Part shown: piece by piece, positions 1-7,787 of the stretch | How the letters are laid out: each line of letters begins with the position of its first letter | Position numbering within the stretch: position 1 is the stretch's first letter | Assembly (NCBI RefSeq): GCF_030915505.1 | Contig: NZ_CP133265.1 | Span: 3,686,001-3,750,000 of the forward strand | Direction of reading: 5' to 3' | Origin: Neobacillus sp. OS1-2 | GTDB lineage: Bacteria > Bacillota > Bacilli > Bacillales > Cytobacillaceae | DNA: 64,000 nt | Notes under the pieces: model-generated | The model's database searches: none | Seen by the model: the letters and a program-made list of their open reading frames with translations, nothing else | Told to the model about the DNA's origin: nothing | Program-made: the position numbers and the translations under genes

Positions 1-34
1 GGTGGAAGAATTAGAACCGGTAGAGGTGAAATAA
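1..34 (+). CDS. miaB: 3' end of the gene upstream of ricA, probably miaB
   Basis: Only the last ten codons (reading VEELEPVEVK, stop TAA at 32-34) lie in the window. In Bacillus the gene directly upstream of ricA is miaB, the tRNA-2-methylthio-N6-dimethylallyladenosine synthase, and the 1-bp gap to the ricA GTG fits one operon. The assignment rests on gene order alone; ten residues are too few to recognise a protein. Confidence 0.45.
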   Translation, partial: VEELEPVEVK

Positions 35-35
35 A

Positions 36-491
36 GTGGCAAAATATACAAAAGACGATATCGTCGCTCGTGCGACAGATCTAGCACGGATGATAGCAGA
101 AACTGAGGAAGTTGACTTCTTCAAACGGGCAGAAGCACATATTCATGATAATCAAAAGGTGAAGACGCTCATTGCCGATATTAAAGGGTTGCAAAAGCAA
201 GCTGTTAACTTACAGCATTATGGAAAACCAGAAGCGTTAAAGAAAGTAGAAAATAAAATTGCTACTATTGAACAAGAGTTGGATGACATTCCGGTGGTAC
301 AGGATTTCAAACAATCACAAGTTGAAGTGAATGAACTACTTCAACTCATTGCATCAACTATATCTAATACGGTTACTGATGAAATTATCCTTTCAACAGG
401 TGGCGACGTGTTACTCGGTGAAACGGGAGCTAGCATGCAAAATGGCGGCGGATCTTGTGAAGGTCATGATGATTGTGACCATGATCATTAA
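36..491 (+). CDS. ricA: RicA (YmcA), subunit of the RicAFT complex
   Basis: 151-residue protein opening with a segment typical of YmcA (EEVDFFKRAEA near residue 25, then a long helical region with KQAVNLQHY). RicA works with RicF (YlbF) and RicT (YaaT); the complex acts on RNase Y-dependent mRNA maturation and is needed for competence, sporulation and biofilm formation. The start is a GTG two bases after the preceding stop. The sequence after STGGDVLLGETG is unusual: a glycine hinge and a Cys/His/Asp-rich tail (CEGHDDCDHDH) that could bind metal, which is of interest because RicAFT carries Fe-S clusters. An intrinsic terminator follows, so cotE has its own promoter. Identity is secure; the function of the tail is inference. 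Confidence 0.93.
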   Translation: MAKYTKDDIVARATDLARMIAETEEVDFFKRAEAHIHDNQKVKTLIADIKGLQKQAVNLQHYGKPEALKKVENKIATIEQELDDIPVVQDFKQSQVEVNELLQLIASTISNTVTDEIILSTGGDVLLGETGASMQNGGGSCEGHDDCDHDH

Positions 492-496
492 CCACA

Positions 497-536
497 AAAA
501 CCAGACTTCTAAATGAAGCCTGGTTTTCTTTTTTTT
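497..536 (+). terminator. Intrinsic terminator after ricA
   Basis: Stem AAAACCAGACTTC / GAAGCCTGGTTTT with loop TAAAT, one mismatched pair, followed by CTTTTTTTT. It ends the miaB-ricA transcript. Confidence 0.9.
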
Positions 537-729
537 ACCCATACCCCCGAATGATTCAGCCCCACATTCCTTCATTTTAAAGTACATGCATGAAAGGCAC
601 ACACCTATAAATCCCGCATAAAATGAACTATGACTAAACTTTTAACCAGTATTCGCAAAATTATATATCACACTAGTCTACAATTTAGCATACGATGAAA
701 TGAAAATGAATGAGGAGGGTTCGCGCGAA

Positions 730-1275
730 ATGGGAGAATATAGAGAGATAATTACCAAGGCCGTAGTAGCGAAAGGACGGAAATTTACCCAGTCCAATCA
801 TACAATTAGCCCGGCACACAGTCCAACAAGTATTCTTGGCTGTTGGATCATCAACCATAAATATAACGCGAAAAAGGTTGGCAAGACCGTAGAGATACAT
901 GGCTCATATGACATCAACGTTTGGTACTCATTTAATGATAATACCAAAACAGAAGTAGTGACCGAACGTGTCCAATATACGGATGTCATCAAGTTAAAGT
1001 ATCGTGACCATGATTGCCTCGATGACAACGAAATTTGTGCTCGAGTGCTGCAACAGCCTAACTGCTGTGAAGCTGTTATTTCCCCTAACGGTAACCGAAT
1101 CATTGTCCATGTCGAAAGGGAATTCCTTGTTGAAGTGATTGGCGAGACAAAGGTTTGTGTCCGTGTCAGCTCTGAGGGCTGTAAAGACAATGACGAAGAT
1201 TGGGGACTGGATGTGGACGATGAAGAATTCGAAGAACTAAACCCAGATTTCTTGGTCGGCTCTGAAGAGGAATAA
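730..1275 (+). CDS. cotE: CotE, outer spore coat morphogenetic protein
   Basis: 181-residue protein beginning [16 protein letters not shown] and ending in a very acidic tail ([12 protein letters not shown]...GSEEE), the usual CotE layout and length. CotE is the morphogenetic protein on which the outer coat and crust are assembled during sporulation; its acidic C-terminus recruits other coat proteins. I start it at ATG 730 because GAGGAGGG ends about 10 bases upstream; an in-frame ATG at 700 has no such site. In B. subtilis mutS follows directly; here a terminator and about 43 kb of other genes intervene. The promoter is expected to be sporulation-specific (SigE/SigK), but I could not place it. 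Confidence 0.95.
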   Translation: MGEYREIITKAVVAKGRKFTQSNHTISPAHSPTSILGCWIINHKYNAKKVGKTVEIHGSYDINVWYSFNDNTKTEVVTERVQYTDVIKLKYRDHDCLDDNEICARVLQQPNCCEAVISPNGNRIIVHVEREFLVEVIGETKVCVRVSSEGCKDNDEDWGLDVDDEEFEELNPDFLVGSEEE

Positions 1276-1279
1276 AGAC

Positions 1280-1315
1280 ACTAGGAAGGTAATACTTCCT
1301 AGTTTTTTTCTTTTT
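1280..1315 (+). terminator. Intrinsic terminator after cotE
   Basis: Perfect 9-bp stem ACTAGGAAG / CTTCCTAGT with a six-base loop and a T-rich tail. It separates cotE from the accessory region. Confidence 0.9.
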
Positions 1316-1385
1316 AGACGACACCAGAAATTAGGTGAATGTTTACCTGCTAAAAATAGCAAGCTATTTTCTAGGAGGTGTTTGT

Positions 1386-1586
1386 ATGGAACCAAAACAA
1401 CCTGGAAATAAAAAGCTGCCTGATTTTGATCAATTAAACGACCGGATCATTGCTGAAAATTCGCCCGCGCCAATGTTGGTAATTAAAACAAATCTTGATC
1501 CAAAGGATGCTGCAGAAAATAACCCGTATTATCAAGAGGGAGAGGTTAAAGATCCGAAAGCGCTCAAAGAGTATTTTGAGGAATGA
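1386..1586 (+). CDS. Small hypothetical protein, 66 aa
   Basis: Starts at ATG 1386 behind a strong TAGGAGGTG site six bases upstream; the frame stays open further upstream but without such a site. The product (MEPKQPGNKKLPDFDQLND...) is short, hydrophilic and rich in Lys, Asp, Glu, Pro and Asn, with no Cys, no signal peptide and no membrane segment. It ends with an acidic Glu-rich tail and is followed by a terminator. I do not recognise the family. The strong ribosome binding site and its own terminator support a real gene; its position next to cotE makes a sporulation link possible but unproven. Confidence 0.7.
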   Translation: MEPKQPGNKKLPDFDQLNDRIIAENSPAPMLVIKTNLDPKDAAENNPYYQEGEVKDPKALKEYFEE

Positions 1587-1588
1587 AA

Positions 1589-1619
1589 ATAGCCAGGAGA
1601 TTTACTCTTGGCTGTTTTT
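1589..1619. terminator. Terminator between convergent genes
   Basis: Stem AGCCAGGAG / CTCTTGGCT (one mismatch) with TTTTT on the plus side and an A-rich left flank, so it could serve both the small plus-strand gene and the minus-strand acetyltransferase, whose last codons overlap it. Confidence 0.75.
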
Positions 1620-2153
1620 CCATTCCTGCTGTAAAAGTGATAATACATATGTATCATGAAATTGTTCATTTTGATGAATGTAACCGCGAAGTATTCCTTC
1701 CTTCGAAAAGCCAAGCTTCATAAGTAAATTTACGGATGCCTCATTTTCTGGATAAACCACTGCTCCAATACGAAATAAATCTAATTGATTAAAACTAAAG
1801 CGCAGTACCTCTTTGATGGCCTCTGAGGCAAAGCCCCTCTTCCAAAAAGCTGGATGGAGTTCATACCCGATCTCTGCACGTTTATTTTTCAGATGTAATG
1901 CATTGAGACCGACTGTGCCGATGATTTGTTGGTTTTCTTTTAACTTAATTCCCCAACGAAGCCCTCGTTTATCAAGGAAATTCTTGTGAAACATATCTAT
2001 TAATCTTGATGCTTCCGCTGGCAAAATAAAGCGATTGGTACCGTAAAACTGCGTCACTTCCTCTAATGACAAAATTTCATATAATGGCTCAACATGTTGA
2101 TGAGTTAATTCAATTAATTTCAATCTTTTTGTTTCTAAAAGTGGAAAAGCCAT
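1602..2153 (-). CDS. GNAT-family N-acetyltransferase (RimJ/RimL-like)
   Basis: 183 residues matching the Acetyltransf_3 pattern. An N-terminal TKRLKLIELT strand is followed by a central region IGTVGLNAL, the acetyl-CoA binding stretch FWKRGFASEA around residue 100, and a C-terminal NEASVNLLMKLGFSKEG motif typical of RimJ-like enzymes that acetylate amino termini or small amines. I start at the ATG whose complement is at 2153, six bases after AAAGGAG; an upstream in-frame ATG at 2168 sits ahead of that site. The gene stands alone on the minus strand between cotE and the catabolic island and shares a terminator with the convergent small gene. The substrate cannot be predicted. Confidence 0.88.
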   Translation of the reverse strand: MAFPLLETKRLKLIELTHQHVEPLYEILSLEEVTQFYGTNRFILPAEASRLIDMFHKNFLDKRGLRWGIKLKENQQIIGTVGLNALHLKNKRAEIGYELHPAFWKRGFASEAIKEVLRFSFNQLDLFRIGAVVYPENEASVNLLMKLGFSKEGILRGYIHQNEQFHDTYVLSLLQQEWKNSQE

Positions 2154-2212
2154 GGCAGCTCCTTTCATAAAGACCCTAAGTCAGATTCACTTTTGAGGTG
2201 TGAGAATTTTAG

Positions 2213-2227
2213 TATTCTTTATTCTCA
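2213..2227. promoter_or_regulatory. Candidate operator upstream of the first flavin reductase gene
   Basis: TGAGAAT at about 2211 and ATTCTCA at about 2221 form a short dyad enclosing ATTTTAGT, the same half-site found in the palindromes upstream of the MFS and hydrolase genes. It lies about 110 bases before the flavin reductase start. No clean -35/-10 pair is visible. Confidence 0.3.
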
Positions 2228-2331
2228 GTTTATATTGGTAGTAAAGAAATTTCCATATTATTATTTATTTGTAGCTAATATTCAGATAATATAGAAGGGA
2301 TACTTAGGTGTTTGAAAAGGAGGTAAATGAA

Positions 2332-2796
2332 ATGGAAGTTCGTCAATTTCGTCATGCAATGGGTAAATTTGCAACAGGGGTAACAGTCATCGCCACAGAG
2401 GTAGATGGAAATGTTCACGGAATGACGGCGAATGCTTTCATGTCCGTGTCACTTAGTCCACAACTTGTTGTAATCTCAATTGCAGAAAAAGCACAAATGT
2501 TGGAAAAGATTAAACAAAGCGGGACATTCTCCGTCAATATACTGTCGGCTGACCAAAAGGAGCTATCAATGGTCTTTGCGGGGCAGTTGAAGGATCACGA
2601 TGAAGTGGTGTTTGAACGTCTTCAGGGAGTCCCGGTATTACCTAATGCATTGACACAAATTTCCTGTGAGGTCACAGCTGCACATGTTGAGGGTGATCAT
2701 ACACTATTTATTGGGCGTGTTACAGACATTTGTGTGAATGATGCTGAACCACTAATTTATTATAGTGGAAAGTATCGTCGCTTGGTGAAGGAGTAA
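2332..2796 (+). CDS. Flavin reductase of a two-component monooxygenase (HsaB/HpaC-like), copy 1
   Basis: 154-residue flavin-reductase-domain protein. The RQFRHAMGKFATGVTVIAT opening and the HGMTANAFMSVSLSP motif are the flavin-binding signature of the HpaC/HsaB group, and a GDHTLFIGRV strand lies near the C-terminus. These enzymes use NAD(P)H to reduce FMN or FAD and release it to a partner oxygenase. Start chosen at ATG 2332, seven bases after AAAGGAGGT; an upstream in-frame ATG at 2308 overlaps the ribosome binding site. A closely similar second copy lies at 8808, and their likely partners are the acyl-CoA-dehydrogenase-fold oxygenases at 6534 and 15863. The gene is monocistronic, with a terminator at 2911. 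Confidence 0.9.
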   Translation: MEVRQFRHAMGKFATGVTVIATEVDGNVHGMTANAFMSVSLSPQLVVISIAEKAQMLEKIKQSGTFSVNILSADQKELSMVFAGQLKDHDEVVFERLQGVPVLPNALTQISCEVTAAHVEGDHTLFIGRVTDICVNDAEPLIYYSGKYRRLVKE

Positions 2797-2910
2797 TGGA
2801 TAAATAATCCAATATAGATAGTTTTATATGGTTTTTTCGTTTTGTTGTTTAAAAAAAGATTCAATAAGGAAGGATTCATAGTAAAATTTTACTTGAATAT
2901 GGATGTTAGA

Positions 2911-2940
2911 AAAATACGCTGATAGTTTCAGCGTATTTTT
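2911..2940 (+). terminator. Intrinsic terminator
   Basis: 12-bp stem AAAATACGCTGA / TCAGCGTATTTT with TAGTT loop and T tail, ending the first flavin reductase transcript. Confidence 0.9.
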
Positions 2941-2979
2941 CTGTGTTTTTGTGAAATAATAACCTATTTTTTATAAAAT

Positions 2980-3129
2980 AAAAAATATTTAGAATATATT
3001 GACAAGTAATTTTTGGCTATGTAGAATTACAGTTAGTGAATGAGGGCGCCTTTTTTATCACTTTCGACAGTGTATAAGGTATAAAATGTAAAATTGAAAT
3101 TTTAGTGTGAATAATACTAAAATTTTAGA
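2980..3129 (+). promoter_or_regulatory. SigA promoter and palindromic operator for the MFS gene
   Basis: TTGACA at 2999-3004 and TAGAAT at 3022-3027 are 17 bases apart. The 19 bases before the -35 (AAAAAATATTTAGAATATA) recur almost unchanged before the promoter at 4658. Downstream, AAATTTTAGT at 3097 and ACTAAAATTT at 3116 form a large inverted repeat, and 3116-3129 is itself nearly palindromic. The interval 2797-3253 holds nothing else I can recognise besides the terminator at 2911. Confidence 0.65.
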
Positions 3130-3253
3130 TGTTGCTTTTGATGGCCACAAAAGCTACAGGAACAGTTGCAACCTTTGTTCTATTTTGAAAGCGGATTCAT
3201 TTCCTATTTTCCATCAATGCTAAAGCAATATAAACAAAAGGGAGGTTTTTCTA

Positions 3254-4450
3254 TTGGCAGTAAAAACAATCAGTAGAAATTTCTTAAAGTTTTTGGTTGT
3301 CATTCTTGCTTTCCAGGATGTTGCTGCAGGGGTAGCAGGATCCATAATGGCAGACATCATAAAGGCATTTCCACAATATGACCCTACCATAGTGATGATG
3401 GTTGCAACCTTTCCTGGATTAATCCAAATTATCCCCGCATTATTTTATGGAAAACTTACTAAAATGTTCAAGAAGCGAACATTGTTATTTACGGGCTTAA
3501 GTCTTTTCATAATTGGTGGAGTACTTCCTACGTTTATTGACAGTCTGCCGCTTATTATTGTCATGCGTGGTATATTAGGGCTTGGTGTTGGGATAACAAT
3601 GCCATTGTCGGTGGACGTTATTACCGATTTCTTTGAAGGGAGAGAAAGAGATTTCTTAATCGGTTTTGGAACTTCAACCATCGCTTGTATTGGAGCAATA
3701 TTCTTTCAATTAGTAGGTGGAATTCTAGCAGATTCTTTTGGCTGGCATTATGGGTTCTTAACCTATTTATTCCCAATCTGGATTCTAGCAGTTACCATAC
3801 TTTATCTTCCTGAGCCTGAAAGGAAACAGCAGGCTGCGGTAAGTGACACCAAGGGACAGCATAAGATTAAACTACCGAAAGCAATCTATTGGGTATGCCT
3901 AGGACAGGTAATCTATTCCGGTTTGATTTTTGGCTATGTAACGAATATTTCGGTTGTAATCCAAGGGGATAAGTTAGGGAATGCTACCGAGGCTGGGCTT
4001 GCGATCTCAGTTTTCACCTTTGGAACACTGATTGCAGGGTTTTTATTTGGAAAAATAAAACACAGACTCCCCAATTATTACCTGCCGATTGCTGTTGCAG
4101 CAACGGGATTAGGAATGGCCGTTTGTTATTTATCACCAAGCTTAGTGTTGATTTTTGTGGGAAGCATTATTGGTGGTTTCGGAATGGGAATTGGCCTTCC
4201 TGGAGTATTCACTAAAGTTTCTGAACTATCTCCTGTTGGTGCATCTGCCGTGGGATTAGTGGTTGTGGGTCAAGGCCTTGGTGGGATCTTGGGACCTTTT
4301 GGATTTCAACTCGTCCAAACCATATTTAAGCAGGATATTGGTAGATTTCCATTGGCTGTAAGTACAGTTGGATTAATCATTTTGGCACTAATTTGGGCAC
4401 TGACAGTGCGGACATCTAAAAGAGATTTAGAGATAACTATAGGTCAATAA
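3254..4450 (+). CDS. MFS transporter, probable uptake of the island's substrate
   Basis: 398 residues with about twelve hydrophobic segments arranged as two six-helix halves separated by a charged loop (PEPERKQQ...). Features typical of MFS are the FYGKLTKMFKKR loop 2-3 motif near residue 70 and glycine-rich helices (GFGMGIGLPG). Translation starts at TTG 3254, eight bases after GGGAGG; no ATG is better placed. The gene has its own promoter, palindromic operator and terminator, and shares the operator type with the ring-cleavage hydrolase downstream, so it probably imports the aromatic or alicyclic substrate. Export cannot be excluded, and the substrate is unknown. Confidence 0.88.
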   Translation: MAVKTISRNFLKFLVVILAFQDVAAGVAGSIMADIIKAFPQYDPTIVMMVATFPGLIQIIPALFYGKLTKMFKKRTLLFTGLSLFIIGGVLPTFIDSLPLIIVMRGILGLGVGITMPLSVDVITDFFEGRERDFLIGFGTSTIACIGAIFFQLVGGILADSFGWHYGFLTYLFPIWILAVTILYLPEPERKQQAAVSDTKGQHKIKLPKAIYWVCLGQVIYSGLIFGYVTNISVVIQGDKLGNATEAGLAISVFTFGTLIAGFLFGKIKHRLPNYYLPIAVAATGLGMAVCYLSPSLVLIFVGSIIGGFGMGIGLPGVFTKVSELSPVGASAVGLVVVGQGLGGILGPFGFQLVQTIFKQDIGRFPLAVSTVGLIILALIWALTVRTSKRDLEITIGQ

Positions 4451-4458
4451 CAAAACCG

Positions 4459-4501
4459 AAGCTAAAATGATGAGATTGATTTTTCGTCATTTTAGCTTTT
4501 T
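4459..4501 (+). terminator. Intrinsic terminator after the MFS gene
   Basis: AAGCTAAAATGA / TCATTTTAGCTT stem with an 18-base loop and a short T run. Confidence 0.8.
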
Positions 4502-4633
4502 AGGATTTTTCTAAGACAAAATAAGAAAGCAAATATATTGACACGTCTATTAAAAATAGGAAAAGGGGAGAATGCGGGCGAAGTTCTTTGTGTACATCCT
4601 TTTTCTGGTTGCTGAATAGAACGAAAAATTCAC

Positions 4634-4768
4634 CGAATAAAAAATATTTAGAATTCATTGACAAAGGTGAATATCCAAAGGTAGAATTATAGTTAGGGGA
4701 TGTAAACGGTTTATATTGGTGTTTTCAGTAGTATTTGTAGAAAAATAGAAAAACTAAAATTTTAGTTT
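4634..4768 (+). promoter_or_regulatory. SigA promoter and perfect 18-bp palindrome for the hydrolase gene
   Basis: TTGACA at 4658-4663 and TAGAAT at 4682-4687 (18-base spacer) are preceded by the same AAAAATATTTAGAATT block as the promoter at 2999. The start region GTAGAATTA-AGTTAG is also shared. At 4751-4768, AAACTAAAATTTTAGTTT is a perfect palindrome, positioned like the one at 3116-3129 as a roadblock or repressor site. The interval 4451-4820 otherwise holds only the MFS terminator. Confidence 0.65.
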
Positions 4769-4820
4769 AAAGCAACCACGATATGTGAAAATTATTTTGA
4801 CAAAGTGAGGGTAAAAAAGG

Positions 4821-5666
4821 ATGACTGAAATTTTATCTAGAAAAATCCAAACTGGAAACTATCAAACATTTTTCCATGAGGGTGGTGAACCTTCATCTGA
4901 AACAATTATTTTTCTTCATGGCAGCGGACCTGGAGTAAGTGCAAAGTCAAATTGGCAGCATGTCCTGCCCCATTTCAAAGAAAAGTTTCATGTTGTGGCA
5001 CCTGATATTTTCGGATTTGCCAACACAGACCATCCTGAAACCTATCCAAACAATGGTGTTGAATGGATGAATGTGCGGATTAAACAGGTTCTAGCATTAA
5101 TGGATCAATTAGGAGTCGAAAAAGCCCATTTAGTCGGAAACTCCCTTGGGGGTGTTATTGCCTTGAATCTTCTTATGTATGCTCCCGAGAGATTCGATCG
5201 TGTGGTATTGATGGGGGCCGGCGGTGGTTTAACAGAACCAACTCCAGAACTGGCTAAATTAGCAAACTTCCATAAGGATCCAAATCCTGTTGCGTTTAAG
5301 AATCTTTTAAGCTGGTTTTTATTTGATCAAAACATTTTGGAAGATGAGCTTGAGGCAATTGTTGCCGAGCGATTGGAGCTCTTTTTAAAACCGGAAGTCC
5401 GCAGGTCTTATGAAGAAAATTTCTCAAAATCGCATTTATCAGATATGTTGGTTCCACCATCTGCACTAAAACAAATGGACCAGTCTATTTTATTGATTCA
5501 TGGACATCAAGACCGTTTCGTTCCTCTTCAAAGCAGTCTGTATGTAATGGATTACCTGCCAAATGCCCAACTCCATATCTTTAAGCGTTGCGGACATTGG
5601 GCCCAGGTAGAGCAAAAGGAAAGGTTCGTTAAACTGACATCCGATTTTTTCAACGGTGAACTTTGA
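4821..5666 (+). CDS. Alpha/beta hydrolase, meta-cleavage-product hydrolase (HsaD/BphD-like), copy 1
   Basis: 281 residues with a complete C-C bond hydrolase layout. The HGSGPGVS oxyanion-hole motif is at residues 33-40, the nucleophile Ser108 sits in GNSLGG, the acid is Asp231 in GHQDRFVP, and the base is His259 in CGHWAQVE. Family members cleave the dienone made by extradiol ring opening into a carboxylic acid and a 2-hydroxydienoate. Residues 135-215 form the variable lid that sets substrate range. A second copy with the same spacing of triad residues is at 12474. The gene is transcribed alone from its own promoter, ahead of the GntR regulator. Family assignment is strong; the exact substrate is unknown. 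Confidence 0.9.
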   Translation: MTEILSRKIQTGNYQTFFHEGGEPSSETIIFLHGSGPGVSAKSNWQHVLPHFKEKFHVVAPDIFGFANTDHPETYPNNGVEWMNVRIKQVLALMDQLGVEKAHLVGNSLGGVIALNLLMYAPERFDRVVLMGAGGGLTEPTPELAKLANFHKDPNPVAFKNLLSWFLFDQNILEDELEAIVAERLELFLKPEVRRSYEENFSKSHLSDMLVPPSALKQMDQSILLIHGHQDRFVPLQSSLYVMDYLPNAQLHIFKRCGHWAQVEQKERFVKLTSDFFNGEL

Positions 5667-5733
5667 AAGGTAAGGAAAATGAGGCAATTTTAGTAGGAAA
5701 TAAATGCACCGTTGATTCCCTATTAGTATGACC

Positions 5734-5780
5734 GTCTATTATATTTTTGGTAGACAATTACATGTTCATTACCATACTAT
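5734..5780 (+). promoter_or_regulatory. Promoter with overlapping inverted repeat for the GntR gene
   Basis: TAGACA at 5751-5756 and TACTAT at 5775-5780 (18-base spacer) look like a SigA promoter. GTCTA at 5734 and TAGAC at 5751 form an inverted repeat overlapping the -35, a position suited to autorepression by the gene's own product. Confidence 0.45.
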
Positions 5781-5822
5781 AGGGATAAAATAACAAGCCT
5801 AGAGAATCGAGGGTGTATAAAA

Positions 5823-6476
5823 ATGAAAATAGATAAGGCCTATCGTTATATTAAAAGACAAATTATTGAGGGCACATGGGAACCGGAAACAGCCATCAAT
5901 GTGAATGAACTTGCTGATATACTAAACATTAGTAGAACGCCCATCCACAAGGCGTTGTCGAAACTAGAACAAGAAGGATTTCTTACCATAATTCCTCAAG
6001 TAGGGGTATTTGTAAAAAGACCCGATCCAAATGAAGTAATCGAGCGCTTATTAGTTTGTGCAAATCTTGATGCATTGATGACGGAGCAGGCAGCCATACA
6101 TTTGACTAAGGAAGAATTCCGCTATATGGAAACAACTTTACTAAAAATGGATAATCCAGGATTATCCGCGGATGAATATTCCAGCTTGAATATTGATTTT
6201 CATAAGACAATTTATGTAGCTTCAAAGTTAACCTATACATTCAATTTGGCTAACCAGCTTTGGGATTACTTGAATTTTGTTGGGAATCCGGAAGATTTAT
6301 TCACCGATGAACGAAGGAAACAATCTCAAACAGAGCATTGGATTATTTTTTATAGTCTGATGGAAAAGGATAGTAAGATGGCAAAGAGGTTAATGGAAAA
6401 GCATATGCGTCGGGTGTCACAGTTGGTAGGGGAAAAATATCAGAGCATCGAAATAAATCAGCGAGTGTTTAACTAG
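5823..6476 (+). CDS. GntR-family transcriptional regulator, FCD (FadR-like) type
   Basis: 217 residues. The N-terminal winged helix (about 10-68) has the usual helix-turn-helix ELADILNISRTPIHKALSKL and the wing GFLTIIPQVGVFV. The rest is an all-helical FCD ligand-binding domain containing a conserved DFHKTIY stretch near residue 126. FCD regulators usually repress catabolic genes and release DNA when they bind a carboxylate substrate or intermediate. It sits between the first hydrolase and the first monooxygenase, in the same direction, and is the best candidate to bind the palindromes upstream of the MFS and hydrolase genes, which is inference. Start ATG 5823 follows GAGGGT. Confidence 0.9.
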   Translation: MKIDKAYRYIKRQIIEGTWEPETAINVNELADILNISRTPIHKALSKLEQEGFLTIIPQVGVFVKRPDPNEVIERLLVCANLDALMTEQAAIHLTKEEFRYMETTLLKMDNPGLSADEYSSLNIDFHKTIYVASKLTYTFNLANQLWDYLNFVGNPEDLFTDERRKQSQTEHWIIFYSLMEKDSKMAKRLMEKHMRRVSQLVGEKYQSIEINQRVFN

Positions 6477-6533
6477 TCATATTTTTTCACTAGATAAAAA
6501 GGCTTGGTCATTATTATAACAGGGGGTATCCTG

Positions 6534-7727
6534 ATGGAACAAAGTGTGCTGGATATAAAAAAAGAATTGGTAGATAAGGCGCGGTCACTGATCCCCAAAT
6601 TAAGGGAATATAGTGAAGAAATTGAGAAAACTAATACATTACCTAAAACAATTATTGAGGATTTACAAAGTGAAGGTACGTTAAAGGTCTTACGTCCCCA
6701 TTTATTTGGCGGCTATCAAACAAATATGCGGACCTATACAGAGGTTGTAACCGAGATTGCCCGGGGGAATGGATCTGCAGGGTGGTTTGTCGCCCTTAGT
6801 AATATTAGAGATTATATGATTTCCTATACTTTTGGGGAAAAAGCCTTAAATGAAATTTATCAACATGGAAAAGATGTTGTTTTAGCCGGAAACTTCAAGC
6901 CTATTAAGTGTGATATCAAGAAGGTGGAGGGTGGATATTATATAGAAGAAGCCCAGTGGCCGTTTGTTTCTGGCAGCCCGCATGCTGACTGGTGTTACTT
7001 TGGATTTCCAATCGAGGATGATAATGGCGGCGTAGAGATGGCGATTATGATTATTCCACGTGACGAGTTAGAGGTTCTTGATGATTGGTATGTTATGGGG
7101 TTAAAGGGCTCTGGCAGTAACAGCTGCAAAATTAAAAATGTCTTTGTCCCTGATCACCACGTGTCGTTGGACCGCTTAGCAAGCAAAGGACACTATCTAA
7201 TTGAGCCGTTAAAGGATGTTGCATTGTATCGTTCTTCCTTTGTACCTTCCCTAACATTGTCAATTGTGGCACCTGCATTAGGACTCGCTCAGGCGGCAAT
7301 GGATTTATATATGGAAAGGCTCCCAAAAGCAGGGATTGGAAATACCTTCTATAGAAAACAAAGCGAAGCGGCTGTTACACATCACCAGGTAGCACAGGCA
7401 CAGCTTAAAATTGACTCTGCAGAACTCCATCTATATCGAGCTGTAGACAAAATTGACAGCTATGCTGAACGTGGTGAAGTGATGGATAAAGCAGAAATTG
7501 TGAAAGTGAAGGCAGATTTTGGATATGTCAATCAATTATGTAAGGAAGCAATTGATCTTCTAGTAGCTGGAGTCGGCTCAATGTTCACCTACGAGACAAA
7601 TCCACTTCAAGTGGTGTATCGTGATTTTCTAACGATGCATTTACATGGTTTCATCACACCATCAAGTTTAATCGAAACCTATGGACGGGTGCTCTGTGGT
7701 CAGGAACCAAATACCTACTTTGTATAA
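6534..7727 (+). CDS. Acyl-CoA-dehydrogenase-fold flavin monooxygenase (HsaA-like), copy 1
   Basis: 397 residues with the acyl-CoA dehydrogenase fold: a helical N-terminal domain (about 1-115), a middle beta domain with WPFVSGSPHADW and a GLKGSGSNS loop (about 140-225), then a helical C-terminal domain. This combination is typical of HsaA and related reduced-flavin oxygenases (group D monooxygenases) that hydroxylate phenols ortho to an existing OH, rather than of true dehydrogenases. The reductant would come from the flavin reductases at 2332 or 8808. Start ATG 6534 has CAGGGGG just upstream; an in-frame ATG at 6504 lacks a site. It is followed by extradiol dioxygenase and flavin reductase, the order expected for hydroxylation then ring cleavage. 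Confidence 0.85.
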   Translation: MEQSVLDIKKELVDKARSLIPKLREYSEEIEKTNTLPKTIIEDLQSEGTLKVLRPHLFGGYQTNMRTYTEVVTEIARGNGSAGWFVALSNIRDYMISYTFGEKALNEIYQHGKDVVLAGNFKPIKCDIKKVEGGYYIEEAQWPFVSGSPHADWCYFGFPIEDDNGGVEMAIMIIPRDELEVLDDWYVMGLKGSGSNSCKIKNVFVPDHHVSLDRLASKGHYLIEPLKDVALYRSSFVPSLTLSIVAPALGLAQAAMDLYMERLPKAGIGNTFYRKQSEAAVTHHQVAQAQLKIDSAELHLYRAVDKIDSYAERGEVMDKAEIVKVKADFGYVNQLCKEAIDLLVAGVGSMFTYETNPLQVVYRDFLTMHLHGFITPSSLIETYGRVLCGQEPNTYFV

Positions 7728-7787
7728 CATAGGCTATCAATAAAATGGAAGGGCTTTCATGCCAAAAAAAATAAGAGGAGGATTCAT

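Noticed and set aside
798-1190. 130-codon minus-strand frame inside cotE
   Set aside because: Antisense to a well conserved gene, no ribosome binding site, and no family resemblance.
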